This document shows positions 1 through 6,436 of a stretch of DNA of 20,472 nucleotides, in pieces (the stretch's first letter is position 1; the number at the start of each line of letters is the position of its first letter). The notes under the pieces are model-generated. The model did not search any database. It saw only the letters and a list, made by a program, of their open reading frames with translations, and had not been told where the DNA came from. Source of the stretch: Canibacter sp052085365 (GTDB lineage: Bacteria; Actinomycetota; Actinomycetes; Actinomycetales; Microbacteriaceae); contig JBQDFP010000026.1 in assembly GCA_052085365.1 (NCBI GenBank), positions 1-20,472 of the forward strand, given 5' to 3'. The translations under genes and the position numbers were made by a program.

Positions 1-1
1 T

Positions 2-238
2 CCACCCAACGCCTCATGTTCAACTACCTGTCCGCTTGACGGTGGGCGGGTGTTAAGCGCGAGCCTGGTCGTTGCCCGCCGAACACAGATTCAGCTCGTT
101 CACGATGCGCCCGCAATTATCGGATTCGTAGCCGATCAAGTGAGTCTGCGCGCAGGCCTGCTCAGCATCCCAATTATGGGTGTTACAGTTCTGATTTTCG
201 CACGGGTGCTGCCCGGCCGCATTCGACCGGCTCACTAG
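2..238 (+). pseudogene. Decayed remnant: MFS transporter C-terminus, possibly joined to an M50 protease fragment
   Basis: The frame is open from the window edge to a TAG at 236-238. Residues encoded from about 110 to 200 (APAIIGFVADQVSLRAGL) closely resemble the last-helix region of actinobacterial major facilitator transporters, which ends shortly after such a motif. The upstream part does not look like an MFS helix. Instead it contains PLDGGRVL (about 32-55), a motif typical of M50 site-2 proteases, and one frame over just upstream is LMFNYL, which normally precedes that motif. This suggests a frameshifted, deleted patchwork. The MFS assignment is fairly firm; the M50 part is a motif-level inference. 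Because the window begins here, it could also be the tail of a longer gene. Confidence 0.45.
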
Positions 239-283
239 CTGCAAGGTCCCCGGTTGAGGAGGAAGCTCTCGTAAAAAATTGCA

Positions 284-296
284 TGAGGCCCCCTCA
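284..296. terminator. Small GC-rich hairpin after the MFS remnant
   Basis: TGAGG (284-288) and CCTCA (292-296) form a perfect 5-bp stem around a CCC loop. TTGAGGAGG at 254-262 could alternatively pair with CCCCCTCAA at 289-297. There is no downstream T-run. It may be the old terminator of the decayed gene. Confidence 0.25.
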
Positions 297-312
297 AGCC
301 CGTGTCATTACT

Positions 313-334
313 TGAATAGACTGGCAGTGATTCA
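313..334. promoter_or_regulatory. Inverted repeat upstream of the ROK regulator (candidate autoregulatory operator)
   Basis: TGAAT-AG-ACTG (313-323) faces CAGT-G-ATTCA (325-334) around a central G. The arms match except for one extra base on the left. It lies 72 bases upstream of the regulator start, which suits an autoregulatory operator. This is inference from symmetry and position only. Confidence 0.35.
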
Positions 335-405
335 GTACTCAGTTATATGTTAAGAAGTGGCCCCGCGCCAAGAGAACTGTTATTTACCACGAGCAGAGGA
401 ACAAC

Positions 406-1563
406 ATGACGGACCGGGTATCGCATTACCGGGCGGTTCAACCCCGAGAAGCCCGTTCTGCGAATGCTTCAGCTGTTCTCAGATTAATACTCGCTCAAGA
501 GCCTATGTCGCGCTCAAATATCGCGAAACATACCGGGCTCAGCCAGGGGACAGTGACAAGGATCGTCGCCGACCTTGTTGAACGGGGCTTCCTAGACGAA
601 GTGGCGACCAAAATGTCGTCAAGCGGGCTGGGGAGGCCGCATGTAATTCTTGCCCCAAGTGACCGTGCTGGCCTCATATTGGCCGGGCATATTGGCGTGG
701 ACTACTTGCATCTGGGTTTGATCCGCCTTGACGGTGAAATTATCGAATCAATATCTGACCTGCGACACGACAACACAATTGCTGGAGCGATAGATGCGAT
801 CGAGCGTGGTCTCGAATCTTTGCAACCCAAAACGCCGCTGCTTGGCGCATCAGTGGTCACGAACGGTTGGGTCGACTCCGCAGAAGGAGTGGTACGCGGG
901 CACCCTGTTTTCCCATCGTGGGAGGGCACCCCACTGAGAGATTTGCTCACTGAAAAGTTCGGGATCCCTTTTACTGTTGACTCGAGTATCCGAGCAAGTG
1001 CCATCGCAGACTTACTTTTTGGACTGTCGGCAGACTATCGGAACTTCATTCACGTGTTTCTTGGAAACGTAACCGGTGTTTCGATGGTCATGAATCGCAG
1101 GGTTGTCGAGCCCGCTAACGGCGGTGGTGGGCTGCTCGATAATTGGATCATTTCTGACCGCGAGGGCCGCGTATCGAGTGTTCAGCGACTGCTCACTCAG
1201 AACGAGATGGTGAAGAGAGCTCGAGAAGAGGGCTGTATTCCCTCTGACGGAGAATTGGATGATCTCATCGACTCTGATTCGCCCGGCGCCAAAGCAATCT
1301 TAGAAGACCGAGCTGCTGGTCTTGCGTCGCTCTTGCAAAACCTCAACGAACTCGTCGCGCCTGAAATCATTTTCGTAACAAGTAGTGCACAGCTGGTGCA
1401 ACTTGATCAGCTGAGCGACCGGGGCTTAATGCCTGCGCCAGGTATTCCGGTACAGACAGGGCCGCCCATCCATTATGTTGACTCACCAACACACACCATT
1501 CGAGCCGCTGCAGCTTCGTTCATTGATCATTATTTGAAGAACCCGATCTCGGCAGCTTCGTAG
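406..1563 (+). CDS. ROK-family transcriptional regulator
   Basis: A 385-residue protein with an N-terminal winged helix-turn-helix at about residues 22-66 (SRSNIAKHTGLSQGTVTRIV), followed by a GRP loop and a sugar-kinase-like ROK domain to the end. This is the NagC/XylR architecture: a DNA-binding repressor whose ROK domain senses a sugar or sugar phosphate. The zinc-binding cysteine cluster seen in most ROK proteins (CxCGxxGC) is absent from the expected place after the glycine run near residue 240. The usual catalytic ND motif of kinases is replaced by VDSSIRAS (191-198). It is therefore probably a sensor, not a kinase. The ATG has a good GAGG site 6 bases upstream. Because it sits directly before the sugar importer, it is likely the local repressor of the sulfate-ester locus, responding to the imported sugar. 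Confidence 0.88.
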   Translation: MTDRVSHYRAVQPREARSANASAVLRLILAQEPMSRSNIAKHTGLSQGTVTRIVADLVERGFLDEVATKMSSSGLGRPHVILAPSDRAGLILAGHIGVDYLHLGLIRLDGEIIESISDLRHDNTIAGAIDAIERGLESLQPKTPLLGASVVTNGWVDSAEGVVRGHPVFPSWEGTPLRDLLTEKFGIPFTVDSSIRASAIADLLFGLSADYRNFIHVFLGNVTGVSMVMNRRVVEPANGGGGLLDNWIISDREGRVSSVQRLLTQNEMVKRAREEGCIPSDGELDDLIDSDSPGAKAILEDRAAGLASLLQNLNELVAPEIIFVTSSAQLVQLDQLSDRGLMPAPGIPVQTGPPIHYVDSPTHTIRAAAASFIDHYLKNPISAAS

Positions 1564-1678
1564 TCAATAGATGCACGCTTGTCGTGTCTTGAGCGTAATT
1601 ATTGACTCTTCTTTATGGCGAAGACTCCGTGAAACACGCCAATTCTCAGGATTAGTTTTTCCGGTCTGATCAGCTAAA

Positions 1679-1700
1679 AAGCGGTCTCCCCGCTTGCGGG
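1679..1700. terminator. Two mutually exclusive hairpins after the ROK gene
   Basis: AAGCGG (1679-1684) pairs with CCGCTT (1690-1695), preceded by an A-run. CCCGC (1689-1693) can instead pair with GCGGG (1696-1700). The shared CCGC bases mean that only one can form at a time. The first resembles a weak terminator of the regulator gene. There is no T-run downstream. Confidence 0.35.
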
Positions 1701-1711
1701 TTGAGATTCAA

Positions 1712-1731
1712 GATTGCATTTAATTGCGATC
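1712..1731. promoter_or_regulatory. 20-base palindrome, candidate operator of the importer operon
   Basis: GATTGCATTTAATTGCGATC is symmetric at 16 of 20 positions about a central TTAA. It overlaps the best promoter-like hexamers upstream of the ABC importer, so a bound repressor would block transcription. The ROK regulator encoded next door is the natural candidate. No experimental motif was available for comparison. Confidence 0.42.
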
Positions 1732-1890
1732 CTACGGTTAAATAGCGTATTGTGACGACAAAGCGAGTGAGCTGTACTCAAATTGCCTATAACAACAAAG
1801 AAGTTGAGTAGAAATGAGCCGGAAGTTGTACAAGTTGCAAGTCAAGGTATGGCGAAGGGGCATGTCGTGGTGACGGGTCAGGTTGCGCTC

Positions 1891-1897
1891 GAGGGGG
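1891..1897 (+). promoter_or_regulatory. Ribosome binding site that sets a TTG start for the first permease
   Basis: GAGGGGG lies 5 bases before the TTG at 1903. The earlier in-frame candidates, TTG 1783 and ATG 1849, lack a comparable site. The resulting 306-residue length fits MalF-type permeases of this class. Confidence 0.6.
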
Positions 1898-1902
1898 CAG
1901 AA

Positions 1903-2823
1903 TTGAGCAACAAGCAAATCTCCAAGCCCAATGGCTCTGCGCGCAGACGCAAGCCACAATCAAAAATGGGCATTTGGGCGCTTCTGCCGTTCACAATTTT
2001 TGGCCTGGTGCTTGCCATCTATCCAATGGCTCAAGTCATACGCATGTCGTTCTCTAATGTTCGAATTGAGCACGGCGGGTTCGTCTGGGAAGCAAACGGA
2101 TTTTCTAACCTTCGTGCGGTGCTTTCGAGCGGACTGACATGGCAAGTCTTTGCGAACACGATCGTATTTATTGTCGCGACGGTCATCCTGACGATCATCT
2201 TTGGTCTGATAATGGCCATCCTGGTCGACAGAGCTGTCATGATGTTGCCCCTCGCGCGGAACGTGCTCATTTGGCCCGCAGTGGTTGCCCCAGTGATCGT
2301 CAGTCTGATGTGGCTGCTGATTCTGAGTCCGACCGCTGGCGGGCTCAACAAGCTTCTGAACACGATAGGGTTACCCACTCAGGGCTGGCTCGCCTCAAAG
2401 GGCGGCGCCATGATGAGCATCATTATCGTGGACGTCTGGCACTGGACTCCCGTCGTCTTTCTTTTCCTCTACACCGCGCTTAAGGCGATCGACGCTTCGA
2501 CGCTAGAGGCGGCACGAATCGACGGAGCTGGCGAGGGCCGTATTTTCTGGAGCGTCATTCTTCCGCTGCTCACGCCCGCAATTGGTGCAGTCTCGGTAAT
2601 TCGAGTTGTGATGGGTGTGAAGGCTTTTGATGAGATGTATTTGCTCACGCGAGGTGGGCCAGATTACGCCACCACACTTGTCTCTCATCATGTGAAGACG
2701 CTATTTTTCGACACACTCAAACTTGGGCCTGGCTCTGCCTTCAGCCTTGTGGTGGTTGTTGTCGTTGCGCTGGCGCTGGGAATATTCCTTTTCATTCGTT
2801 CACGTAAGGAGACCCAGTCATGA
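1903..2823 (+). CDS. Carbohydrate ABC transporter permease, MalF/UgpA type
   Basis: An integral membrane subunit of a sugar ABC importer in the plasma membrane. After a basic N-terminus (SARRRKPQSK) come about six hydrophobic helices. The cytoplasmic EAA loop that docks the ATPase is LEAARIDGAGEGRIFWSVI, followed by LPLL, and matches the binding-protein-dependent permease signature. The TTG start at 1903 gives 306 residues, the normal size for this family; starting at 1783 would add 40 polar residues with no family counterpart. The stop codon overlaps the next permease by 4 bases (ATGA), showing translational coupling. The substrate cannot be read from the sequence. Its location beside a ROK regulator and sulfatases points to a sulfated sugar or small sulfated glycan. 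Confidence 0.9.
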   Translation: MSNKQISKPNGSARRRKPQSKMGIWALLPFTIFGLVLAIYPMAQVIRMSFSNVRIEHGGFVWEANGFSNLRAVLSSGLTWQVFANTIVFIVATVILTIIFGLIMAILVDRAVMMLPLARNVLIWPAVVAPVIVSLMWLLILSPTAGGLNKLLNTIGLPTQGWLASKGGAMMSIIIVDVWHWTPVVFLFLYTALKAIDASTLEAARIDGAGEGRIFWSVILPLLTPAIGAVSVIRVVMGVKAFDEMYLLTRGGPDYATTLVSHHVKTLFFDTLKLGPGSAFSLVVVVVVALALGIFLFIRSRKETQS

Positions 2824-3704
2824 CTCAGCAGACTAAGACGCGTGCGCTCATTGTTTCGGAAAGCAAGACCCGAAAAAGTGATGGTCGCGGTCAATCCAAG
2901 CTTCTGGTCGAGCTACTCTTGCTCCTCTTGACAGTCGTCACGTTGGTGCCAGTTTTCTGGACCATTGTTCTCGCATTCTTGCCTAACCGAGCAATTGTCA
3001 GTTCAAAGTGGGACTTTCCGTTCTGGTTTGGAAACTTCACCCGGCTCTTTCGCGATGAAGTTTTTATTCGCCAGGTGCTCAATAGTGCGATGATCGTGGT
3101 CGGCACCGTCGTGATTTGCCTGGCTCTTGGTGCTCTTGCAGGGTATGCACTTTCGAAGCTCAATCCGCCGAAATGGTTGACGATTCCTTCACTGGTCATC
3201 GCTGCATTCATTCCACTGGTTCCCCCAATGACGCTCGTGCCAGGTCTCTATCTGTTTCTGAATGAGATTGGGCTCCTTGGCGGAGTTGGCGGGCTGATTG
3301 TCGTGAACGCATTTTTTAACGTGCCGTTCGCCGTCTTAATGCTTTCCTCATACTTCGGCGCGATCCCTGATGAACTCAAAGAAGCAGCTGTCGTTGATGG
3401 CGCCTCTGATGCGCGCGTCTTTAGCCAAGTGATGCTTCCACTGGTGAAGCCGGGGCTTTCAGCCGTGGGCATTTTCGTTGGAATCATGGCCTGGAACGAA
3501 TTTCTTATGGGACTGACGCTCACATCAGGGGGCGATACGGCCCCAGTCACTGTTGGCATCGCAGGCCTCCTGCAGCCGTATGCAGTCACCTGGGGTGAAC
3601 TTTCTGCGGCGGGCACAGTTGCCGCCGTACCAATTATCATCATGGCCCTGTTCGCAAACCGACAAATCGTGGCCGGATTGACATCCGGAGCAGTGAAGGG
3701 CTGA
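2820..3704 (+). CDS. Carbohydrate ABC transporter permease, MalG/UgpE type
   Basis: The partner permease, 294 residues, with six predicted membrane helices. Its EAA loop is LKEAAVVDGASDARVFSQVM followed by LPLVKPGL, which is the MalG-type form. The ATG overlaps the stop of the upstream permease, and AAGGAG (2806-2811) sits 8 bases before it. Together the two permeases form the heterodimeric channel. There is no ATP-binding subunit anywhere in the window. Actinobacteria commonly serve many sugar importers with one shared MsmK/UgpC-type ATPase encoded elsewhere, so this absence does not imply a broken system. Confidence 0.92.
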   Translation: MTQQTKTRALIVSESKTRKSDGRGQSKLLVELLLLLLTVVTLVPVFWTIVLAFLPNRAIVSSKWDFPFWFGNFTRLFRDEVFIRQVLNSAMIVVGTVVICLALGALAGYALSKLNPPKWLTIPSLVIAAFIPLVPPMTLVPGLYLFLNEIGLLGGVGGLIVVNAFFNVPFAVLMLSSYFGAIPDELKEAAVVDGASDARVFSQVMLPLVKPGLSAVGIFVGIMAWNEFLMGLTLTSGGDTAPVTVGIAGLLQPYAVTWGELSAAGTVAAVPIIIMALFANRQIVAGLTSGAVKG

Positions 3705-3758
3705 GCACTGCGCCATGTGTACCCATCCAGCCGCAAGTTCAAAATAAGGAATTCAAAG

Positions 3759-5108
3759 ATGAGTCATTTACAGAAAACCAGACGAATAACTACAGCATTG
3801 GCAGCATTTAGTGCAGCGTCACTGCTCGCTGTTGGTTGCTCAAGTGGCGCTGGCGGAGGCGCTTTAGGAAGCGGTGAAAGTCTCACCATTATTACGTCTC
3901 AAGCACCGTGGAACCCTGCGTATGAGAAAGTTATCTCGGCGTTTGAAGAAGATACCGGCATCAAAGTTGACGTTCGTGCATATTCAAATGATGACGTACG
4001 GACCCAGATCTTGAACGATATTCAGAGCGGAAGCGGTACCTATGATGTGTATCAAATCAATGAGCCGGATGTCGCTGAATTCAACATAAACGGCTGGCTC
4101 CAGCCGTTTACAGATATCGACCCCGACTATGAGCTGGACCCAGAGATATTCACATACGGCAATCTGCCTTACTGGAACGCCGAGGAAAAAACCTTTAAAG
4201 AGGGCGGCGAGCTCACGAACGTCCAGTTGATGGGCAACATGCAGCTCGTTGTCTACCGAAAAGATCTCTATGAGAAGTTGGGTTTATCCGTTCCAACAAC
4301 GTGGGAAGAAGTGATTGAGAACGGGAAAGCAATCCAAGAGGCGCAAGACGTGCCGTATGGCTTTGTTGCCCGCTGGCAGGGAGTGCCAGGGTCTTCATCA
4401 ACCACGTATGACTTTATGCCCTATATGTACAGTCAAGGTGCGGACTGGGTTGTCGACGAAGGTAAAGACTGGACTCCCAGCGTGAATACACCAGAGGCTA
4501 TTAAGGCTGCAACTCTGTTCCAGGAGGCTGCAAAGTTGGGACCGAAAGATACTAAGGCGCTGGGTCAGGCCGAAGCAATTGCGCTTATGCAGGCAGGGGA
4601 CTCTGGACAACTCCAGGTTGTGGCTGCTGCGGCAAACAGCATGCAGGATGAAGCAAATTCGAATGTCGTTGGTGAGGTTGGGTATGCTCCGCTGCCGGTG
4701 ACTCCGGACGGTCACCCTGCTGCAATCTCGGGGGTATGGTCGCTCGGAATCCCAGCAGATCTGGATGAGGAGCGCTCGGAAACTGCTCTCAAATACGTTG
4801 ACTGGGTTACTTCCCAAAAGGGAATGAAAGTGTTCGTCGATAACGGTGGCATTCCGACTCGCTCAGACGCGTATGAGGTCGAAGACGCGACGCCGGAACA
4901 GAAGGAATACCTAGACGCTGTTGCAGAATCAGCAGAAAACTCTATTGGACAGTTCCGGATGGAATTCTCGAAAGAATTCTATGACATCACCGAGACAATC
5001 ATTGCGAATATTGCAGCGGGCGATGTGACTCCAGAAGAGGGTATGAATGAGATGCAGGAGAAACTTACCAAAGTAGTTGAAGAATCAGGCTATCCAATGG
5101 GTGAATGA
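3759..5108 (+). CDS. Sugar ABC transporter substrate-binding lipoprotein
   Basis: A 449-residue extracellular solute-binding protein of the MalE-like family (SBP_bac_1). The N-terminus has a positively charged segment (KTRR), a hydrophobic stretch and a lipobox ending LAVGC, with the lipidated cysteine at residue 27, so the mature protein is tethered to the outer face of the membrane. The ATG at 3759 is preceded by AAGGA 8 bases upstream; an in-frame start at 3717 would put a polar extension before the signal peptide and is unlikely. The mature part begins with a typical beta-strand (LTIITSQAPWNPAYEKVI) and contains the DVYQINEPDVAEF region common to cluster-B sugar binders. It is the third gene of the importer operon and carries its specificity. 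Which ligand it binds is unknown; sulfated carbohydrate is an inference from the adjacent sulfatases. Confidence 0.9.
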   Translation: MSHLQKTRRITTALAAFSAASLLAVGCSSGAGGGALGSGESLTIITSQAPWNPAYEKVISAFEEDTGIKVDVRAYSNDDVRTQILNDIQSGSGTYDVYQINEPDVAEFNINGWLQPFTDIDPDYELDPEIFTYGNLPYWNAEEKTFKEGGELTNVQLMGNMQLVVYRKDLYEKLGLSVPTTWEEVIENGKAIQEAQDVPYGFVARWQGVPGSSSTTYDFMPYMYSQGADWVVDEGKDWTPSVNTPEAIKAATLFQEAAKLGPKDTKALGQAEAIALMQAGDSGQLQVVAAAANSMQDEANSNVVGEVGYAPLPVTPDGHPAAISGVWSLGIPADLDEERSETALKYVDWVTSQKGMKVFVDNGGIPTRSDAYEVEDATPEQKEYLDAVAESAENSIGQFRMEFSKEFYDITETIIANIAAGDVTPEEGMNEMQEKLTKVVEESGYPMGE

Positions 5109-5117
5109 CTCGGCAGC

Positions 5118-5160
5118 CACAATTGAGCCGCGGGTGGCATCTATCCGCGGCTCATTTGTG
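5118..5160 (+). terminator. Strong intrinsic-type hairpin ending the importer operon
   Basis: TGAGCCGCGG (5124-5133) pairs perfectly with CCGCGGCTCA (5145-5154) around an 11-base loop. Past one mismatch the stem continues as CACAA (5118-5122) with TTGTG (5156-5160). There is no long T-run, as is common in actinobacterial terminators. It lies in the convergent gap and may act in both directions. Confidence 0.8.
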
Positions 5161-5199
5161 TGAGCAGGGTGATACGCAGGCGCTGTGTACTGAGAGATA

Positions 5200-5214
5200 C
5201 TCTGAGAATCAGAG
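5200..5214 (-). terminator. Short hairpin directly after the FGE stop codon
   Basis: CTCTGA (5200-5205) and TCAGAG (5209-5214) form a perfect 6-bp stem with a 3-base loop, immediately beyond the minus-strand TAG of the FGE gene. It is too small to be a confident terminator alone; the larger hairpin at 5118-5160 lies just downstream. Confidence 0.35.
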
Positions 5215-6222
5215 CTATAACGCGACGGTGCGGAAGCCTGCGTTGCTCATACAAGAATCCGGGGTGTTCCGTGACCGAGCTGAATTACGGTAGCGGTTAC
5301 AGTAGGAAAGGTGACAGAGAAAGCTACCACCTCGGAGGACTCGTTCTGTCCCGTGTGCTGGGCCCTGAGGCTGTAGTTCTGGTGACGACGCGTAGTACTT
5401 CGCGCTAAACCAATCAGAGCACCACTCCCATACATTTCCGACCGTCTGCCAAAGTCCATAGTTGTTTGGTGAATACGTCTCAACTGGAGCGGTCGTAAGA
5501 TACCCGTCATCGAGCGTGTTTATTGTAGGAAATCGGCCCTGCCAAATATTCGCGCGCCACGTTTCAGCGGAAACTTCGTCGTCACCCCACGGATACTTCT
5601 TTTCGTTCAGCCCGCCTCGAGACGCGTATTCCCATTCCGCCTCAGTCGGAAGTCGACGACCTGCCCACTGGCAATACGCGTTGGCGTCATGCCAAGAAAT
5701 GTGCACCACAGGATGATCATCGAGCCCGTCGATTGAAGAGTTCTTGCCACCGGGATGTGTCCAATTTGCGCCGTGAACTCCCAGCCACCAGGGCGTGTCA
5801 GAAGCTTTGCTGAGAATGTCACGCGTATCGGCTTGTACGGCAGCGTGGAATACCGCTGAGAAACCGAGGCGTTCAGCATCTGTTACATAGCCGGTGGCTG
5901 CAACAAATTTGGCAAACTGACGATTGGTGACTGTGGTGGTGTCGATTGAAAAGGCTGCCAGACGAACGCTGTGCTGGGGAGTCTCCCCGTCAAATGGATT
6001 TGCGTCGCCAGATGAGTCCCCCATGATGAAGGAACCTCCAGGTATCGCAGCCTGCTCGATGGTGTGCTGAGTACGTCCTGCGCCGACAAAATCTTGCTCA
6101 AGTCGCGGAGCAGTCGGGGATTCTTCTGCCGCCGAAGACAAGGTCGTTGGGCTGCATCCACAAGACGTGGAGTTCAGTTCCACCGTCTCGGTATCGTCCC
6201 CAGAGTGTATTTCTCGACTCAC
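5215..6222 (-). CDS. Formylglycine-generating enzyme (sulfatase-modifying factor)
   Basis: This 335-residue protein oxidises the active-site cysteine of sulfatases to formylglycine, using oxygen and copper. The whole catalytic domain (from about residue 57, AAIPGGSFIMGD) follows the human SUMF1 family closely: PWWLGVHGANWTHPGG, HPVVHISWHDANAYCQWAGR, RLPTEAEWEYASRGGL, NIWQGRFP and GNVWEWCSDW. The paired copper-binding/catalytic cysteines are C303 and C308 in GGSFLCHLSYCNRYR, and the family ending NTPDS...NAGFR is present. No signal peptide is visible, so it acts in the cytoplasm. The N-terminal 55 residues form a polar extension with C21-G-C23, reminiscent of the SCGC motif in the N-terminal extension of eukaryotic FGE. 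The GTG start has GGGGGAG 6-10 bases upstream. It diverges from two sulfatases, its obvious clients. Confidence 0.93.
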   Translation of the reverse strand: MSREIHSGDDTETVELNSTSCGCSPTTLSSAAEESPTAPRLEQDFVGAGRTQHTIEQAAIPGGSFIMGDSSGDANPFDGETPQHSVRLAAFSIDTTTVTNRQFAKFVAATGYVTDAERLGFSAVFHAAVQADTRDILSKASDTPWWLGVHGANWTHPGGKNSSIDGLDDHPVVHISWHDANAYCQWAGRRLPTEAEWEYASRGGLNEKKYPWGDDEVSAETWRANIWQGRFPTINTLDDGYLTTAPVETYSPNNYGLWQTVGNVWEWCSDWFSAKYYASSPELQPQGPAHGTERVLRGGSFLCHLSYCNRYRNSARSRNTPDSCMSNAGFRTVAL

Positions 6223-6261
6223 TAGATCTCCCCCGATGGGTTGCTGATAATGCCCAGTCTA

Positions 6262-6289
6262 GGGTGCATTGCAGGGTAGTGGTGCACCC
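6262..6289. promoter_or_regulatory. Inverted repeat in the FGE-sulfatase divergent promoter region
   Basis: GGGTGCA (6262-6268) and TGCACCC (6283-6289) are perfect 7-base inverted arms 14 bases apart, centre to centre two helical turns. This geometry fits a dimeric regulator. It lies 40-67 bases upstream of the FGE start. Confidence 0.4.
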
Positions 6290-6292
6290 GAA

Positions 6293-6308
6293 CGAATATT
6301 AACATTCG
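6293..6308. promoter_or_regulatory. Palindrome in the FGE-sulfatase divergent promoter region
   Basis: CGAATATTAACATTCG is symmetric at 14 of 16 positions around TTAA, four bases from the previous inverted repeat. It could serve both divergent transcripts. Its centre, TTAA, is the same as in the palindrome at 1712-1731, but the flanks differ, so a shared regulator is only a possibility. Confidence 0.38.
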
Positions 6309-6436
6309 ACGCGCAAGTAATGCTACGCTGTTCAATCAAGCGATAAAAATTGGCATAGGTGCCTGCTCTTTCACGTCCATTCAAAATCGGATCTTAAAGG
6401 TCGGGCAACACTGAAGATGATGAGGAAGCGTACGAG

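Larger units (their letters stand above)
1564..1902. other. 339-base intergenic region before the importer operon
   Basis: No gene is supported here. The region holds overlapping hairpins (1679-1700), a 20-base imperfect palindrome (1712-1731), a smaller TTGT-GACG-ACAA repeat (1750-1761) and a perfect TTGTACAA palindrome near 1825. A weak promoter-like pair is TTGCAT (1714-1719) with TTAAAT (1738-1743). The frame of the downstream permease stays open up to a TTG at 1783, but that stretch has no good ribosome site and reads as polar sequence, so I treat it as the 5' untranslated leader. Confidence 0.5.

Noticed and set aside
253..314. Possible leader peptide (ATG 283, ten codons) after a GAGGAGGAAG purine run
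   Set aside because: Spacing from the purine run is about 18 bases, the peptide has no regulatory codon run, and the region reads better as debris with a small hairpin.
1783..1902. N-terminal extension of the first permease from TTG 1783 or ATG 1849
   Set aside because: The added 40 (or 18) residues are polar and lack a good ribosome site, whereas GAGGGGG is correctly placed before TTG 1903.
3248..3742. 164-codon open frame on the minus strand
   Set aside because: It lies wholly opposite the second permease and the start of the binding-protein leader; composition is Ser/Thr/Pro-rich as expected for an antisense shadow.
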